64,000 nucleotides of DNA. Origin: Wukongibacter sp050859025 (GTDB taxonomy: Bacteria > Bacillota > Clostridia > Peptostreptococcales > Caminicellaceae). The stretch spans positions 5,642,001-5,706,000 of the forward strand of contig NZ_CP138200.1 in assembly GCF_050859025.1 (NCBI RefSeq), in the 5' to 3' direction. Below the pieces are notes generated by a model that saw nothing but the letters and a program-made list of their open reading frames with translations, was not told the DNA's origin and ran no database searches. This document shows, piece by piece, positions 42,040-50,398 of the stretch. The position numbers and the translations under genes were made by a program. The stretch's first letter is position 1. Each line of letters starts with the position of its first letter.

Positions 42040-42840
42040 TTGAATATAGCGATAGTTGGTGCTGGAAATGGTGGGGTAAAGACAATAAACTGCTTTAATG
42101 ACATTGAAGATATAAACATAAGTATAGTAGTAGATAAGGATGCAGATGCACCTGGAATAGCTTTAGCAAAAGAACTAGGTATTCCGTTTTCCCAATCAAT
42201 AGATGATATTGAATGTACAAGCTTAGATATGATAGTTGAGGCTACTGGCAATGAAAAATTTAGTAATTTCCTTAAGGATAAATTTAGCTCTACCTGTAGC
42301 ATCCTTGACTTCAAGGGCACTTTATTGATGATGACCTTAATCGAAAGAAACTTGAATACTCTAGAAAAGATGGACAGCCAGATCTCTATCATGAACGATA
42401 CTACTCATACTGTTAATGCACAATTACAAGAAATCATAGGCTCCATAGAGAAAATAAACAGTATTACTGAAAATCTTTTAGAAACTACAAGGGTCTCAAA
42501 TACATATATAAAGGAAAGTGATAAAATCATACAATCTGTAAATAACATAGCCCTCCAAACTAAGATCCTTGGACTAAATGCATCAATTGAAGCTGCAAGA
42601 GCAGGAGAACATGGTAAAGGCTTTGCAGTTGTAGCTAACGAGGTTCAAAATCTTTCACAATATACTGGGAATTTTGCTTCTGAAATAAGCAATATACTCA
42701 ATAAGCTATCCAATGAAATAAAAAAGATAGATAAAGAGGTCCACACCCTAGATGGACTTTCTCAAGTCCAGGTTGATGCTTCTAGCCAAGTAAGTGTTGC
42801 AATAGATAGTCTAACTGGAGCTTGTTCCGATAAGATGTAG
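42040..42840 (+). CDS. Soluble Rossmann-domain methyl-accepting chemotaxis protein
   Basis: 266 residues without a membrane segment. The N-terminal domain (1 to about 95) begins MNIAIVGAGNGGVKTI, a dinucleotide-binding loop, with IVVDKDADAPGIALA after the second strand and IVEATGNEKFS further on, like the NAD-binding half of dehydrogenases such as DHDPR. The C-terminal part (about 110-266) is an MCP signalling hairpin with the tip ALQTKILGLNASIEAARAGE and GFAVVANEVQNLS. It may report a nucleotide or redox state to CheA/CheW. Start TTG 42040 has TAGGAGGGG upstream. No chemotaxis genes are nearby. Confidence 0.85.
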   Translation: MNIAIVGAGNGGVKTINCFNDIEDINISIVVDKDADAPGIALAKELGIPFSQSIDDIECTSLDMIVEATGNEKFSNFLKDKFSSTCSILDFKGTLLMMTLIERNLNTLEKMDSQISIMNDTTHTVNAQLQEIIGSIEKINSITENLLETTRVSNTYIKESDKIIQSVNNIALQTKILGLNASIEAARAGEHGKGFAVVANEVQNLSQYTGNFASEISNILNKLSNEIKKIDKEVHTLDGLSQVQVDASSQVSVAIDSLTGACSDKM

Positions 42841-43025
42841 GTATGTAAACCTTGTTATGCTAAAGGGGTTGACTTTTAAAGGTTTTCAGTTTCTAAATAT
42901 CTCATAAATTTATCGCCTTTTTTCACTTTAAAATGAGGTCTATATAATAGATTTCATTTTATCTTGAAAAAAGTACCTATTTAAATTAGCACAGTCTTAT
43001 CCTATTGTTTATTTATAATATACTA

Positions 43026-43127
43026 TATAGAACGCACTTATAAATCTACATTTTGATTTTTTGAATAGCCAACGTTTCAAGGCTTTTCAAGGAATCAAAA
43101 TGTAAAAGATTTATTGCGATTTCTATA
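43026..43127. repeat. Palindromic repeat family B, copy B2
   Basis: 102 bp, nearly identical to B1 and in the same orientation. It lies between convergent genes. The 42841-43025 stretch holds nothing else recognisable. Confidence 0.88.
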
Positions 43128-43148
43128 TTTAAAAAGGGCATAAAAAAA

Positions 43149-43177
43149 GAGAATTCTACTTTATCTTTAGAATCCTC
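43149..43177 (-). terminator. Terminator of the NMO-like gene
   Basis: GAGGATTCTA pairs with TAGAATTCTC and is followed by TTTTTTT on the minus strand. Confidence 0.8.
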
Positions 43178-43210
43178 ATTTTAAAATTAATTTTCTCATA
43201 TTTTTAATTT

Positions 43211-44290
43211 TTACGAGTTTAGAAATTCTACTGCTTCGTCTACTAATTCCTTTATTAGGGCTTTGACTGTAACAATCTCCTTCATCCTATAGCCATTAGT
43301 ACCAATAAAGACTAGTCCGTTTTCAGTATCCCCTTTAACAGAATTTATAAGGGCATCGGATATACAGTATGGAGTTGTTGCCGGATTACATGGCTTTAAG
43401 CAATTGTAGCATCTACTTATTTTAAGCTTTTGCTCTTCAACAGCCTTTACAAATGCATTACGGATAGCCCTTCCAGGCATTCCAACTGGACTTTTAACGA
43501 TTTGAATATCCTCTTCGCCTGCAGATATATATGCCTTCTTGAAGTTAAGGTGGGCATCACATTCCTCTGTACCAACAAATCTTGTAGACATCTGAACTCC
43601 ATCGGCGCCTATATTTAAAAACTTTGCAATATCCGTTCCTGTATAAATACCACCAGCAGCTATTACGGGTACATTCTTTTTGTACCTTTCTTCAAAGGGC
43701 TTTAACGCTTCAATTACTTCCTTTACCAACTCCTGAAGACTAGGTAATTTTATAGAATTTAGTTGATCTAAGGAAAATCCTAAATGACCTCCTGCCTTTG
43801 GTCCCTCTACAATTACAGCATCTGGAATATATTTATATTTTCTATCCCACATTTTTGTTATTATGGTTGCCGCTTTACCCGATGAAACTATAGGAGCAAT
43901 TTTTGTACTAGAACCCATAACAAGTTCTGGTAAATTTTTAGGAAGTCCAGCTCCAGAAATGATTATATCAATTTTTTCTTTTACAGCTTCTTTTACCATT
44001 TCTTTATAATTATTAACTGCTGCCATCATATTTACTCCTAGAATGCCCTTTGGACTCAGATTTCTTGCCCTTCTTATTTCCTTTACAAGTCCTCTAACGT
44101 TAGCAACATCATTATTGGTTTTAAAATCATCTTCTCTATATCCTATTTGAACTCCTGAAATAACTCCTATTCCTCCTTCATTAGCCACAGCAGAAGCTAG
44201 GCCAGAAAGAGATACTCCAATACCCATTCCTCCCTGAATAATTGGAACCTTTGCAACCAGATCACCTATTTTTAAGTGGGGTAACTTCAT
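43211..44290 (-). CDS. Nitronate monooxygenase/FabK-like FMN oxidoreductase
   Basis: 359 residues of a TIM-barrel flavoprotein. The N-terminus PIIQGGMGIGVSLSGLASAVA, GILGVNMM, ISGAGLP, VEGPKAGGHLG, AAGGIYTG and the FMN-phosphate segment GADGVQMSTRF are family motifs. A Cys-rich C-terminal stretch (RCYNCLKPC...PYC) marks a clostridial subgroup. Members include nitronate monooxygenase and FabK enoyl-ACP reductase; the lack of fatty-acid genes nearby disfavors FabK. ATG 44290 has AAAGGAGAG upstream. The upstream 44291-44536 has only AT-rich hairpins. Confidence 0.85.
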   Translation of the reverse strand: MKLPHLKIGDLVAKVPIIQGGMGIGVSLSGLASAVANEGGIGVISGVQIGYREDDFKTNNDVANVRGLVKEIRRARNLSPKGILGVNMMAAVNNYKEMVKEAVKEKIDIIISGAGLPKNLPELVMGSSTKIAPIVSSGKAATIITKMWDRKYKYIPDAVIVEGPKAGGHLGFSLDQLNSIKLPSLQELVKEVIEALKPFEERYKKNVPVIAAGGIYTGTDIAKFLNIGADGVQMSTRFVGTEECDAHLNFKKAYISAGEEDIQIVKSPVGMPGRAIRNAFVKAVEEQKLKISRCYNCLKPCNPATTPYCISDALINSVKGDTENGLVFIGTNGYRMKEIVTVKALIKELVDEAVEFLNS

Positions 44291-44536
44291 TAAAATTCTC
44301 TCCTTTGAAAACTTATTAATATTCAAAGTATATGAAATATTATTGCATATGTCAATAAGGTTGCTATGTTAATTATCTAGAACCATTTTAAATCAGGTCC
44401 TATATCAAAATTAATTGAATACTACATCATACTTATCACTTCCAATCACTAAGTTTGAAATTTATATATTTAGTATATATAAATATATATTTTTCTATCC
44501 CTCTTGTAGAAAAATATCGAAAATTCATCTTAGACC

Positions 44537-45964
44537 CTAAATTTCCTTCAGTTTTTTTATAAGCATCTCCTTTGCAATAGAAGGATTTGCTTTTCCCTTG
44601 GTTTCCTTCATTATCTGCCCAACTAAATATCCAACAGCCTTATCTTTACCATTTGTAAAATCCTCTACAGCCTTTGGATTCTGTGATAACACATTTTTTA
44701 TAATCTCTTCTAGTACATCCTCTCCGTTTATCTGTAGCAGTCCCTTTTTCATCACTATATTTTCAGGATCACCCTTGGATTCCATCATTTCTCTAAATAC
44801 CTCTTTGGCGGCTAAACGGCTTATAGTTCCTTTATCTACTAGATTAATTAATTTTGCAAGGTATTCTGCTTTAATTGGAATTATTTCTGTTTCTTTTATT
44901 GCTCTCATTACCTCTACTGTAATCCAATTTGATGCATCCTTGGGCTTACAATTAAATTTAACAACCTCTTCAAAATAATCTGCTAATTCCTTATGAGATA
45001 CTAGTATTTCCACTTCCTTTTCCTTTAACCCATATTGCTTCATAAATCTTCTAGATTTTTCTTTGGCAAGCTCCGGCAAAGTATTTCCTATTTCTTTTAT
45101 AAGCTCTTCTTTAATAAAAACAGGGGGTAAATCCGGTTCAGGAAAATATCTGTAATCATGGGCATCTTCTTTAGATCTCATTGGTATAGTTCTCCCCTTA
45201 CCAGCATCCCATTTTCTAGTTTCTTGCTTTATCTTATTACCTTCTCCAAAGCTGTATAGTTCCTTTTGCCTTCTTTCTTCTTTCTCAAGGGCCTTACCAA
45301 CTTCTTTGAAGGAATTAAGGTTCTTTATCTCTACCTTTGTGTTATATTCCTCACTACCTATTTCCCTAATAGATATATTAGCATCACACCTAAGCGATCC
45401 CTGTTCCATACGACAATCAGAAATTCCTGCGTATTGAAGTATTGATTTTAAGGTTTTAAGAAAAGCTACGGCTTCCTTAGCAGACCTCAAATCTGGTTCT
45501 GTAACTATTTCTATAAGGGGTACACCTGTCCTGTTATAATCTACCAATGTAAAGGGTTCATCCTCTAGGTGTATGAGCTTGCCTGCGTCTTCCTCTATAT
45601 GAATTCTTGTGATATTGATTCTCTTAGGCTCACCATAAACTTCTATTTCTACAAAGCCCTTTGAACATATTGGCATATCAAACTGGGATATCTGAAAGGC
45701 CTTTGGAAGATCGGGATAGAAATAGTTTTTACGATCTGTTTTATTTATCTTGTTTATTTCACAATTTAATGCATTTCCAGCCTTTATTGCCAGATTCACA
45801 ACCTCTTCATTTAACACAGGAAGAGTCCCAGGCAAACCAGTGCATATAGGGCAGGTATTCTCATTTGGCTCTGCTCCAAATTTAGTTGAACAAGAACAAA
45901 ATATTTTTGATTTTGTATCCAACTCAACATGTATCTCCAATCCTATTATAGTTTCGTATGCCAT
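44537..45964 (-). CDS. gatB: Asp/Glu-tRNA amidotransferase subunit B
   Basis: 475 residues. The signature GLEIHVELDTKSKIFCSC, the zinc cysteines (CSCS, CPIC), LIEIVTEPD and GSLRCDANIS, and the C-terminal tail domain that clamps tRNA, are all present. GatB activates mischarged Asp-tRNA-Asn or Glu-tRNA-Gln for amidation with ammonia from GatA. Its ATG overlaps the gatA stop (TAATG). It is last in aspS-gatC-gatA-gatB. Confidence 0.97.
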   Translation of the reverse strand: MAYETIIGLEIHVELDTKSKIFCSCSTKFGAEPNENTCPICTGLPGTLPVLNEEVVNLAIKAGNALNCEINKINKTDRKNYFYPDLPKAFQISQFDMPICSKGFVEIEVYGEPKRINITRIHIEEDAGKLIHLEDEPFTLVDYNRTGVPLIEIVTEPDLRSAKEAVAFLKTLKSILQYAGISDCRMEQGSLRCDANISIREIGSEEYNTKVEIKNLNSFKEVGKALEKEERRQKELYSFGEGNKIKQETRKWDAGKGRTIPMRSKEDAHDYRYFPEPDLPPVFIKEELIKEIGNTLPELAKEKSRRFMKQYGLKEKEVEILVSHKELADYFEEVVKFNCKPKDASNWITVEVMRAIKETEIIPIKAEYLAKLINLVDKGTISRLAAKEVFREMMESKGDPENIVMKKGLLQINGEDVLEEIIKNVLSQNPKAVEDFTNGKDKAVGYLVGQIMKETKGKANPSIAKEMLIKKLKEI

Positions 45965-47439
45965 TATCTTCCCTCCTCAAACTTCGGTGCTTTATCCCAT
46001 ATTTTTAGGTCTTGCTCTATGGCAAATGCAGCTTTAAATAGCTTTTTCTCACTAAAGTAATCTCCGATAAGCTGCATACCAATCGGAAGCTCCGATTCAC
46101 TAAAGCCACATGGTATTGATATTGCTGGCAGTCCTGCTAGGTTTATATTCACTGTATATACATCTGCCAAGTACATCTCCATAGGATTATTTGTCTTTTC
46201 GCCAATTTTAAATGGTAATACCGGTGATGTTGGTCCAAGGATAAAGTCGTATTTTTCGAATGCTTCCTTAAAGCTTGCTCTAATCTTTTTCCTATACTGC
46301 ATAGCTTTTTTATAATATGCATCATAATATCCAGAAGAAAGTACATAGGTTCCTAGCATAATTCTTCTTTTTACCTCATTACCAAAGCCTTGATTTCTAG
46401 TTTTAACCATCAAATCCTCAATTCCATCAAACTCCTCAGCCCTAAAGCCATATCTTACTCCATCGTATCTAGCTAAGTTAGAGCTTGCTTCAGCCGATGA
46501 TATTATATAATAGGCTGACAGGCCCGATCTATTAATTGGCAAAGAAAACTCTTCTATTTCTGCTCCCATTTTTTCAAATCTCACTATAGCTTCTTTTACT
46601 GATTTGCTTATCTCTGAATCAAGTCCATCCATAAAAAATTCCTTAGGAACTCCAATCTTCAAACCTCTTATGTCACCTTCTATATCCGTTAGATAGTCCC
46701 TTTCTATTTCTTTTTGAACGCTGGTGCTATCCATTTTATCTGTTCCTTGTATTGCCGATAGTCCTATAGCACAATCCTTTACAGTTTTTGTTATGGGACC
46801 TATTTGGTCGAGGGATGATGCAAAGGCTATAAGCCCATATCTTGATACAAGTCCATAGGTGGGCTTTAATCCTACAGCTCCACAAAAAGCTGCCGGCTGC
46901 CTGATTGATCCCCCTGTGTCTGAACCATAGGATAATGGTACAAATCCTGCTGCAATACTGGCGGCTGCACCACCCGATGAACCTCCTGGAACCCTTGATA
47001 AGTCCCAAGGATTTCTAGTTTTTTGAAAATATGAATTTTCTGTAGAAGACCCCATAGCAAATTCATCAAGGTTAGTCTTACCAACTATAATTGCTCCAGC
47101 CTCCTTAAGCTTTTCAATAGCTGTTGCATTATAAGGCGGAACAAAATCTTCTAAAATTTTAGATGCACATGTGGTCTTTATTCCTCTAGTACATATATTG
47201 TCCTTCACTGCAACAGGTACACCTCCAAGGACTCCTATTTTTTCCCCCTTAGCAAGTTTTCTATCTATTATATCGGCTTCTTTTAAGGCTTCATCCTCTT
47301 GTATAGTTAAAAATGCCTGAGTCTTAGTATCAAGCTCTTTTATTCTATCTATATATGATTTGGCTATCTCCTTAGCTGAGAATTTTCTTTTCTCCAGCCC
47401 CTGTTTTATTTCTTGTATAGTCATTGGTTCTGTTTTCAA
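45964..47439 (-). CDS. gatA: Asp/Glu-tRNA amidotransferase subunit A
   Basis: 491 residues, amidase-signature family. The catalytic Ser-cisSer-Lys triad segments are VAVKDNI, GGSSGGAAASIAAGFVPLSYGSDTGGSIRQPA. It releases ammonia from glutamine and channels it to GatB. The start is TTG 47439 with GGAGGGATTGAA upstream; an in-frame ATG lies five codons later. It is 14 bp after gatC. Confidence 0.97.
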   Translation of the reverse strand: MKTEPMTIQEIKQGLEKRKFSAKEIAKSYIDRIKELDTKTQAFLTIQEDEALKEADIIDRKLAKGEKIGVLGGVPVAVKDNICTRGIKTTCASKILEDFVPPYNATAIEKLKEAGAIIVGKTNLDEFAMGSSTENSYFQKTRNPWDLSRVPGGSSGGAAASIAAGFVPLSYGSDTGGSIRQPAAFCGAVGLKPTYGLVSRYGLIAFASSLDQIGPITKTVKDCAIGLSAIQGTDKMDSTSVQKEIERDYLTDIEGDIRGLKIGVPKEFFMDGLDSEISKSVKEAIVRFEKMGAEIEEFSLPINRSGLSAYYIISSAEASSNLARYDGVRYGFRAEEFDGIEDLMVKTRNQGFGNEVKRRIMLGTYVLSSGYYDAYYKKAMQYRKKIRASFKEAFEKYDFILGPTSPVLPFKIGEKTNNPMEMYLADVYTVNINLAGLPAISIPCGFSESELPIGMQLIGDYFSEKKLFKAAFAIEQDLKIWDKAPKFEEGR

Positions 47440-47453
47440 TTCAATCCCTCCAA

Positions 47454-47738
47454 TTACTCTATGACCTTGGGTATTTCGATACTTGTTCCTCTGATACTCT
47501 TAGCATTACTAAATAGCTCCTTCTTATTTTCAAATACCTTTACTTCATCCATTCGTAATATCGATTCTCCTTTATCAAAGGTATTTGAACCTATTACATC
47601 AATATTTTCCTTATCTATATTTTCAAAATGTGTCAGTATATCATCAAATTCCATAACAAATTTTTCAGTTTCTTCCTCTGTAAAGCTTAGTTTAGCCAGT
47701 TTAGCAATATATCTAACCTCTTCTTTACTTATCTTCAT
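47454..47738 (-). CDS. gatC: Asp/Glu-tRNA amidotransferase subunit C
   Basis: 94 residues, usual length. ISKEEVRYIAKLAKLSFTEEE at the start and LRMDEVKVF near the C-terminus are typical. It wraps around and stabilises the GatA-GatB interface. It starts 12 bp after aspS, with GGAGG upstream of the ATG. Confidence 0.95.
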   Translation of the reverse strand: MKISKEEVRYIAKLAKLSFTEEETEKFVMEFDDILTHFENIDKENIDVIGSNTFDKGESILRMDEVKVFENKKELFSNAKSIRGTSIEIPKVIE

Positions 47739-47750
47739 CAGTTTACCTCC

Positions 47751-49046
47751 TTATGGTGTAACTCTATTCATATCCCTTGGTAATAGTGTTGCCATACGTA
47801 TGTTGTCTAAATCAAGAAGCTTCATTGTTATTCTTTCTAGTCCTATTGCAAAGCCTCCGTGGGGAGGCATTCCATATTTGAAGCTTTCTACATAGAAGTC
47901 AAGATCCTCGGGATTATTTCCAAATTTTATCATGTTTTCTTTAAGCTCTTCATAATCATGGATTCTTTGTCCACCGGTTGTGATTTCCAGCCCTTTATAT
48001 ATAAGATCAAAGCTCCTTGTCATACCTTCAAGCTTATCATCTGGCATTGTATATACTGGTCTTTTTGATGCAGGGTATTTTGTTAAGAAAACAAAATCAC
48101 TACCATACCTCTCCTTAACATACTTTGAAAAAAGAGCTTCTCCCTCTGCATCGATGTTTCCTATGGGGGATTTTTTATCAAATTCTTCTAGTAGTATTTT
48201 TTGAGCATCCGATAGGGCTATTCTCGGTATTTTATCTATCCTAGGCAGAGATATCTTGTATCTTTTCAATTCATTTTTGCATGTATCTTTAAGATCTTCA
48301 AAGAGATACTTGATAAAACCTTCTTCCAGATCCATTAAATCATCCTCATCTTTGATAAAACCCATCTCTACATCCAAGCTTACATATTCATTTAAGTGTC
48401 TCCAGGTATTATGCAGCTCCGCCCTATATGCATGACCTATCTCAAAGACCCTTTCAAACCCAGCTCCTACCATCATCTGCTTATAAAACTGAGGGCTTTG
48501 GGCTAAAAAAGTCCTCTTTTCAAAATAGTTTACTGTAAATACTTCCGATCCACCTTCAGTTCCAGATGCTATTATTTTTGGAGTATGGATTTCTGAAAAA
48601 TGATTACTTCTAAAATATGTTCTAAATGCCTCGACTATTTCCTCTTGAACCTTAAATACTGCCCTTCTATCTGGCCTTCTTAAACTTATAGCCCTATAAT
48701 CCAATTGCTTTTCCAAGGAAGCATTTATATCCTTTCCATTTATGGAAAATGGGAGTAAGTCATAGTATGATTTACCTACTATTCTAACTTCCTTCGCCTT
48801 TACTTCCATTCCCCCTGGCGATTTAACATTTTGAACCGTTTCACCTATGACTTCAACTGACATTTCTAGATTGAGTTTATCTAAGATTTCTCCGTCTTCG
48901 ATTACTAGCTGTATAACTCCCGATTTATCCCTAAGAAATGCAAAGGCAAAGTCCTTAAATTTTTTAATTTTATGAATCCATCCCTTTAATAACACTTCTT
49001 TACTGTCAATGTCCCCGATATTAGAAATAAATGTCCTTTTCACCAC
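47751..49046 (-). CDS. aspS: Aspartyl-tRNA synthetase, archaeal-type, probably non-discriminating
   Basis: 431 residues, the short form without the GAD domain of bacterial AspRS. An N-terminal OB fold (LLKGWIHKIKKFKDFAFAFLRD) binds the anticodon. The class II core has a motif 2 region (AYRAELHNTWRHLNEYVSLDVEMGF, split here as YRAEL...HLNEY) and motif 3 (GFAIGLERITM). This type often also charges tRNA-Asn with Asp. That reading is supported by operon position before gatCAB and by the AAC specifier of its T-box. A discriminating AspRS may exist elsewhere. Confidence 0.93.
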   Translation of the reverse strand: MVKRTFISNIGDIDSKEVLLKGWIHKIKKFKDFAFAFLRDKSGVIQLVIEDGEILDKLNLEMSVEVIGETVQNVKSPGGMEVKAKEVRIVGKSYYDLLPFSINGKDINASLEKQLDYRAISLRRPDRRAVFKVQEEIVEAFRTYFRSNHFSEIHTPKIIASGTEGGSEVFTVNYFEKRTFLAQSPQFYKQMMVGAGFERVFEIGHAYRAELHNTWRHLNEYVSLDVEMGFIKDEDDLMDLEEGFIKYLFEDLKDTCKNELKRYKISLPRIDKIPRIALSDAQKILLEEFDKKSPIGNIDAEGEALFSKYVKERYGSDFVFLTKYPASKRPVYTMPDDKLEGMTRSFDLIYKGLEITTGGQRIHDYEELKENMIKFGNNPEDLDFYVESFKYGMPPHGGFAIGLERITMKLLDLDNIRMATLLPRDMNRVTP

Positions 49047-49127
49047 AAGCCCTCCTTGTTTTTTAACAATATATTAATGCTACTTTAGGCATTAATAAAT
49101 TTCACTAAAAGAAAAAGCAATTTAATA

Positions 49128-49445
49128 TAAAAAAACCCTTCAATCCCTGTGTAGGGACGAAAGGTTTGGTTTCGCGGTGCCACCCATATTAGCTAAAATA
49201 GCTCTCTCAATCAGTACGGAATGTGATAATTAATATTCGATACTGTCCAAATTATAACGGATTGGTCCCGTCTAAGCCTACTCTCCATAAATATAACTTT
49301 GTATTCTTGGTAAAAATTTAAAGTTAATACATAGGGATTTGGGTTAGCAACTCAGAGATGTTCTTCAATATACGTCAAGCATTGGTCTCTCACCATCACC
49401 AACTCGCTAAGGCTATCATGAATATCTACTCTTCTCATCACAGTC
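49128..49445 (-). promoter_or_regulatory. T-box leader, Asn specifier, controlling aspS-gatCAB
   Basis: Stem I on the minus strand includes AGAGTAGATATTC and the specifier context GAAG-AAC-ATCTCTGAG. AAC (Asn) is at 49360-49362, aligned by the same spacing to TGAG as in the Cys and Pro leaders of this window. The T-box sequence TGGGTGGCACCGCGAA is at 49171-49186, followed by the terminator AACCTTTCGTCCCT / AGGGATTGAAGGGTT and a T-run. Confidence 0.93.
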
Positions 49446-49479
49446 TTTATTATGTTAAAGTATTAAAGTATTGTAATAG

Positions 49480-49508
49480 ATTATAAAATACAAAATAATC
49501 TATGTCAA
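49480..49508 (-). promoter_or_regulatory. Promoter of the aspS-gatCAB operon
   Basis: TTGACA (49503-49508), 17-bp spacer, TATAAT (49480-49485), all consensus on the minus strand, about 35 bp upstream of stem I. Confidence 0.88.
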
Positions 49509-49617
49509 GGCTTTTTTTGAATATTTAATCATTTCTTTACATAACCGGTCTAAAGAATATTACATCACTTATTTTTTATAAATATCTCAATAAATTTTTT
49601 ACAAAAACTTTATTCCT

Positions 49618-50049
49618 TTATTCTAAAACTTCTACATAGCCCTTATTGATTAGCTTCTCAATATGTTCACCTATATATCGTTCAACATTTATATCATACT
49701 GCTTCTCTAAAACCAATATCATAGTTATAGCCGTTTGTGCTACATCTAGAAGCTCCTTTGTTATTTCTTCATATGCTTCCCCATCGGATAGCTTTATTCC
49801 GTCCCTTTCACCGTTCATCCCTCTAAATTTCCCTATGGCTCTACATAGCTCACCTTGTTCCTCTGATAATTTTAGAGCGGTACTTTCAATTGTAGGTGAT
49901 ATGGAGTTAAGATATGGCAATGATATGGTTTTAAGCCTAATGTTTGAAAACCTATTTTCTTGTCTCTCTTTTATGTATTCTTTTATTTCATCCACTGACA
50001 TATTCAAATCTTCAAGTTCTTTTGCTAGCTCTAACAACTGAGACTTCAT
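49618..50049 (-). CDS. MazG-like nucleotide pyrophosphohydrolase
   Basis: 143 residues, all-alpha. The metal motif ExxE...ExxD appears as SEEQGEL and KELLDVAQTA. Such proteins hydrolyse noncanonical or excess NTPs. A longer N-terminal helix (VDEIKEYIKERQENR) is not part of the minimal domain. Substrate not predictable. ATG 50049 has AAGGAGGAC upstream. Confidence 0.75.
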   Translation of the reverse strand: MKSQLLELAKELEDLNMSVDEIKEYIKERQENRFSNIRLKTISLPYLNSISPTIESTALKLSEEQGELCRAIGKFRGMNGERDGIKLSDGEAYEEITKELLDVAQTAITMILVLEKQYDINVERYIGEHIEKLINKGYVEVLE

Positions 50050-50094
50050 TATAGTCCTCCTTAAATTGTATTAAGTTTTAAAATTAGTTACCTA

Positions 50095-50198
50095 TATAGG
50101 GTTTACATAGTAAAACTTAATTTATGCATGTCCAAATACTCAGCGTTTTTGGGAGTTTTGGGTATGTATAAATTAAAGTCTTTACTTAAATCCGTATA
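50095..50198. repeat. Palindromic repeat family A, copy A9
   Basis: 104 bp, TATAGGGTTTACATAGTAAA to TACTTAAATCCGTATA. It is the first of a tandem pair. Confidence 0.87.
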
Positions 50199-50300
50199 TA
50201 GGGGTTACATAGTAAAACTTAATTTATACATGTACAAATATTCAGCGTTTTTAAGAGCTTTTGATATGTATAAATTAAGATTTACTTGGAACTCTCTATA
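50197..50300. repeat. Palindromic repeat family A, copy A10 (tandem to A9)
   Basis: 104 bp, directly repeated after A9 and sharing the TATATA junction. TACATAGTAAAACTTAATTT is identical in both. The pair fills most of 50050-50398. Confidence 0.87.
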
Positions 50301-50398
50301 TATTAACATTATACAATTTATTTATTGTTAGACAAGCTAAAGATAGTAAGAATAAATCTCAAGACTTTGTGCTCTTTGTCTATAAAAGAATCTCTTAG

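Noticed and set aside
43211..44290. FabK enoyl-ACP reductase
   Set aside because: No fatty-acid synthesis genes nearby, and the Cys-rich C-terminus fits the NMO-like clostridial subgroup better; left as a family-level call.
409..50300. CRISPR array
   Set aside because: The repeats are dispersed, about 104 bp, palindromic along their whole length and lack regular unique spacers; no cas genes are present.
50128..50331. Plus-strand 67-codon frame
   Set aside because: It lies within the tandem A9-A10 palindromes; the internal sequence similarity reflects the DNA repeat, and no ribosome site precedes it.
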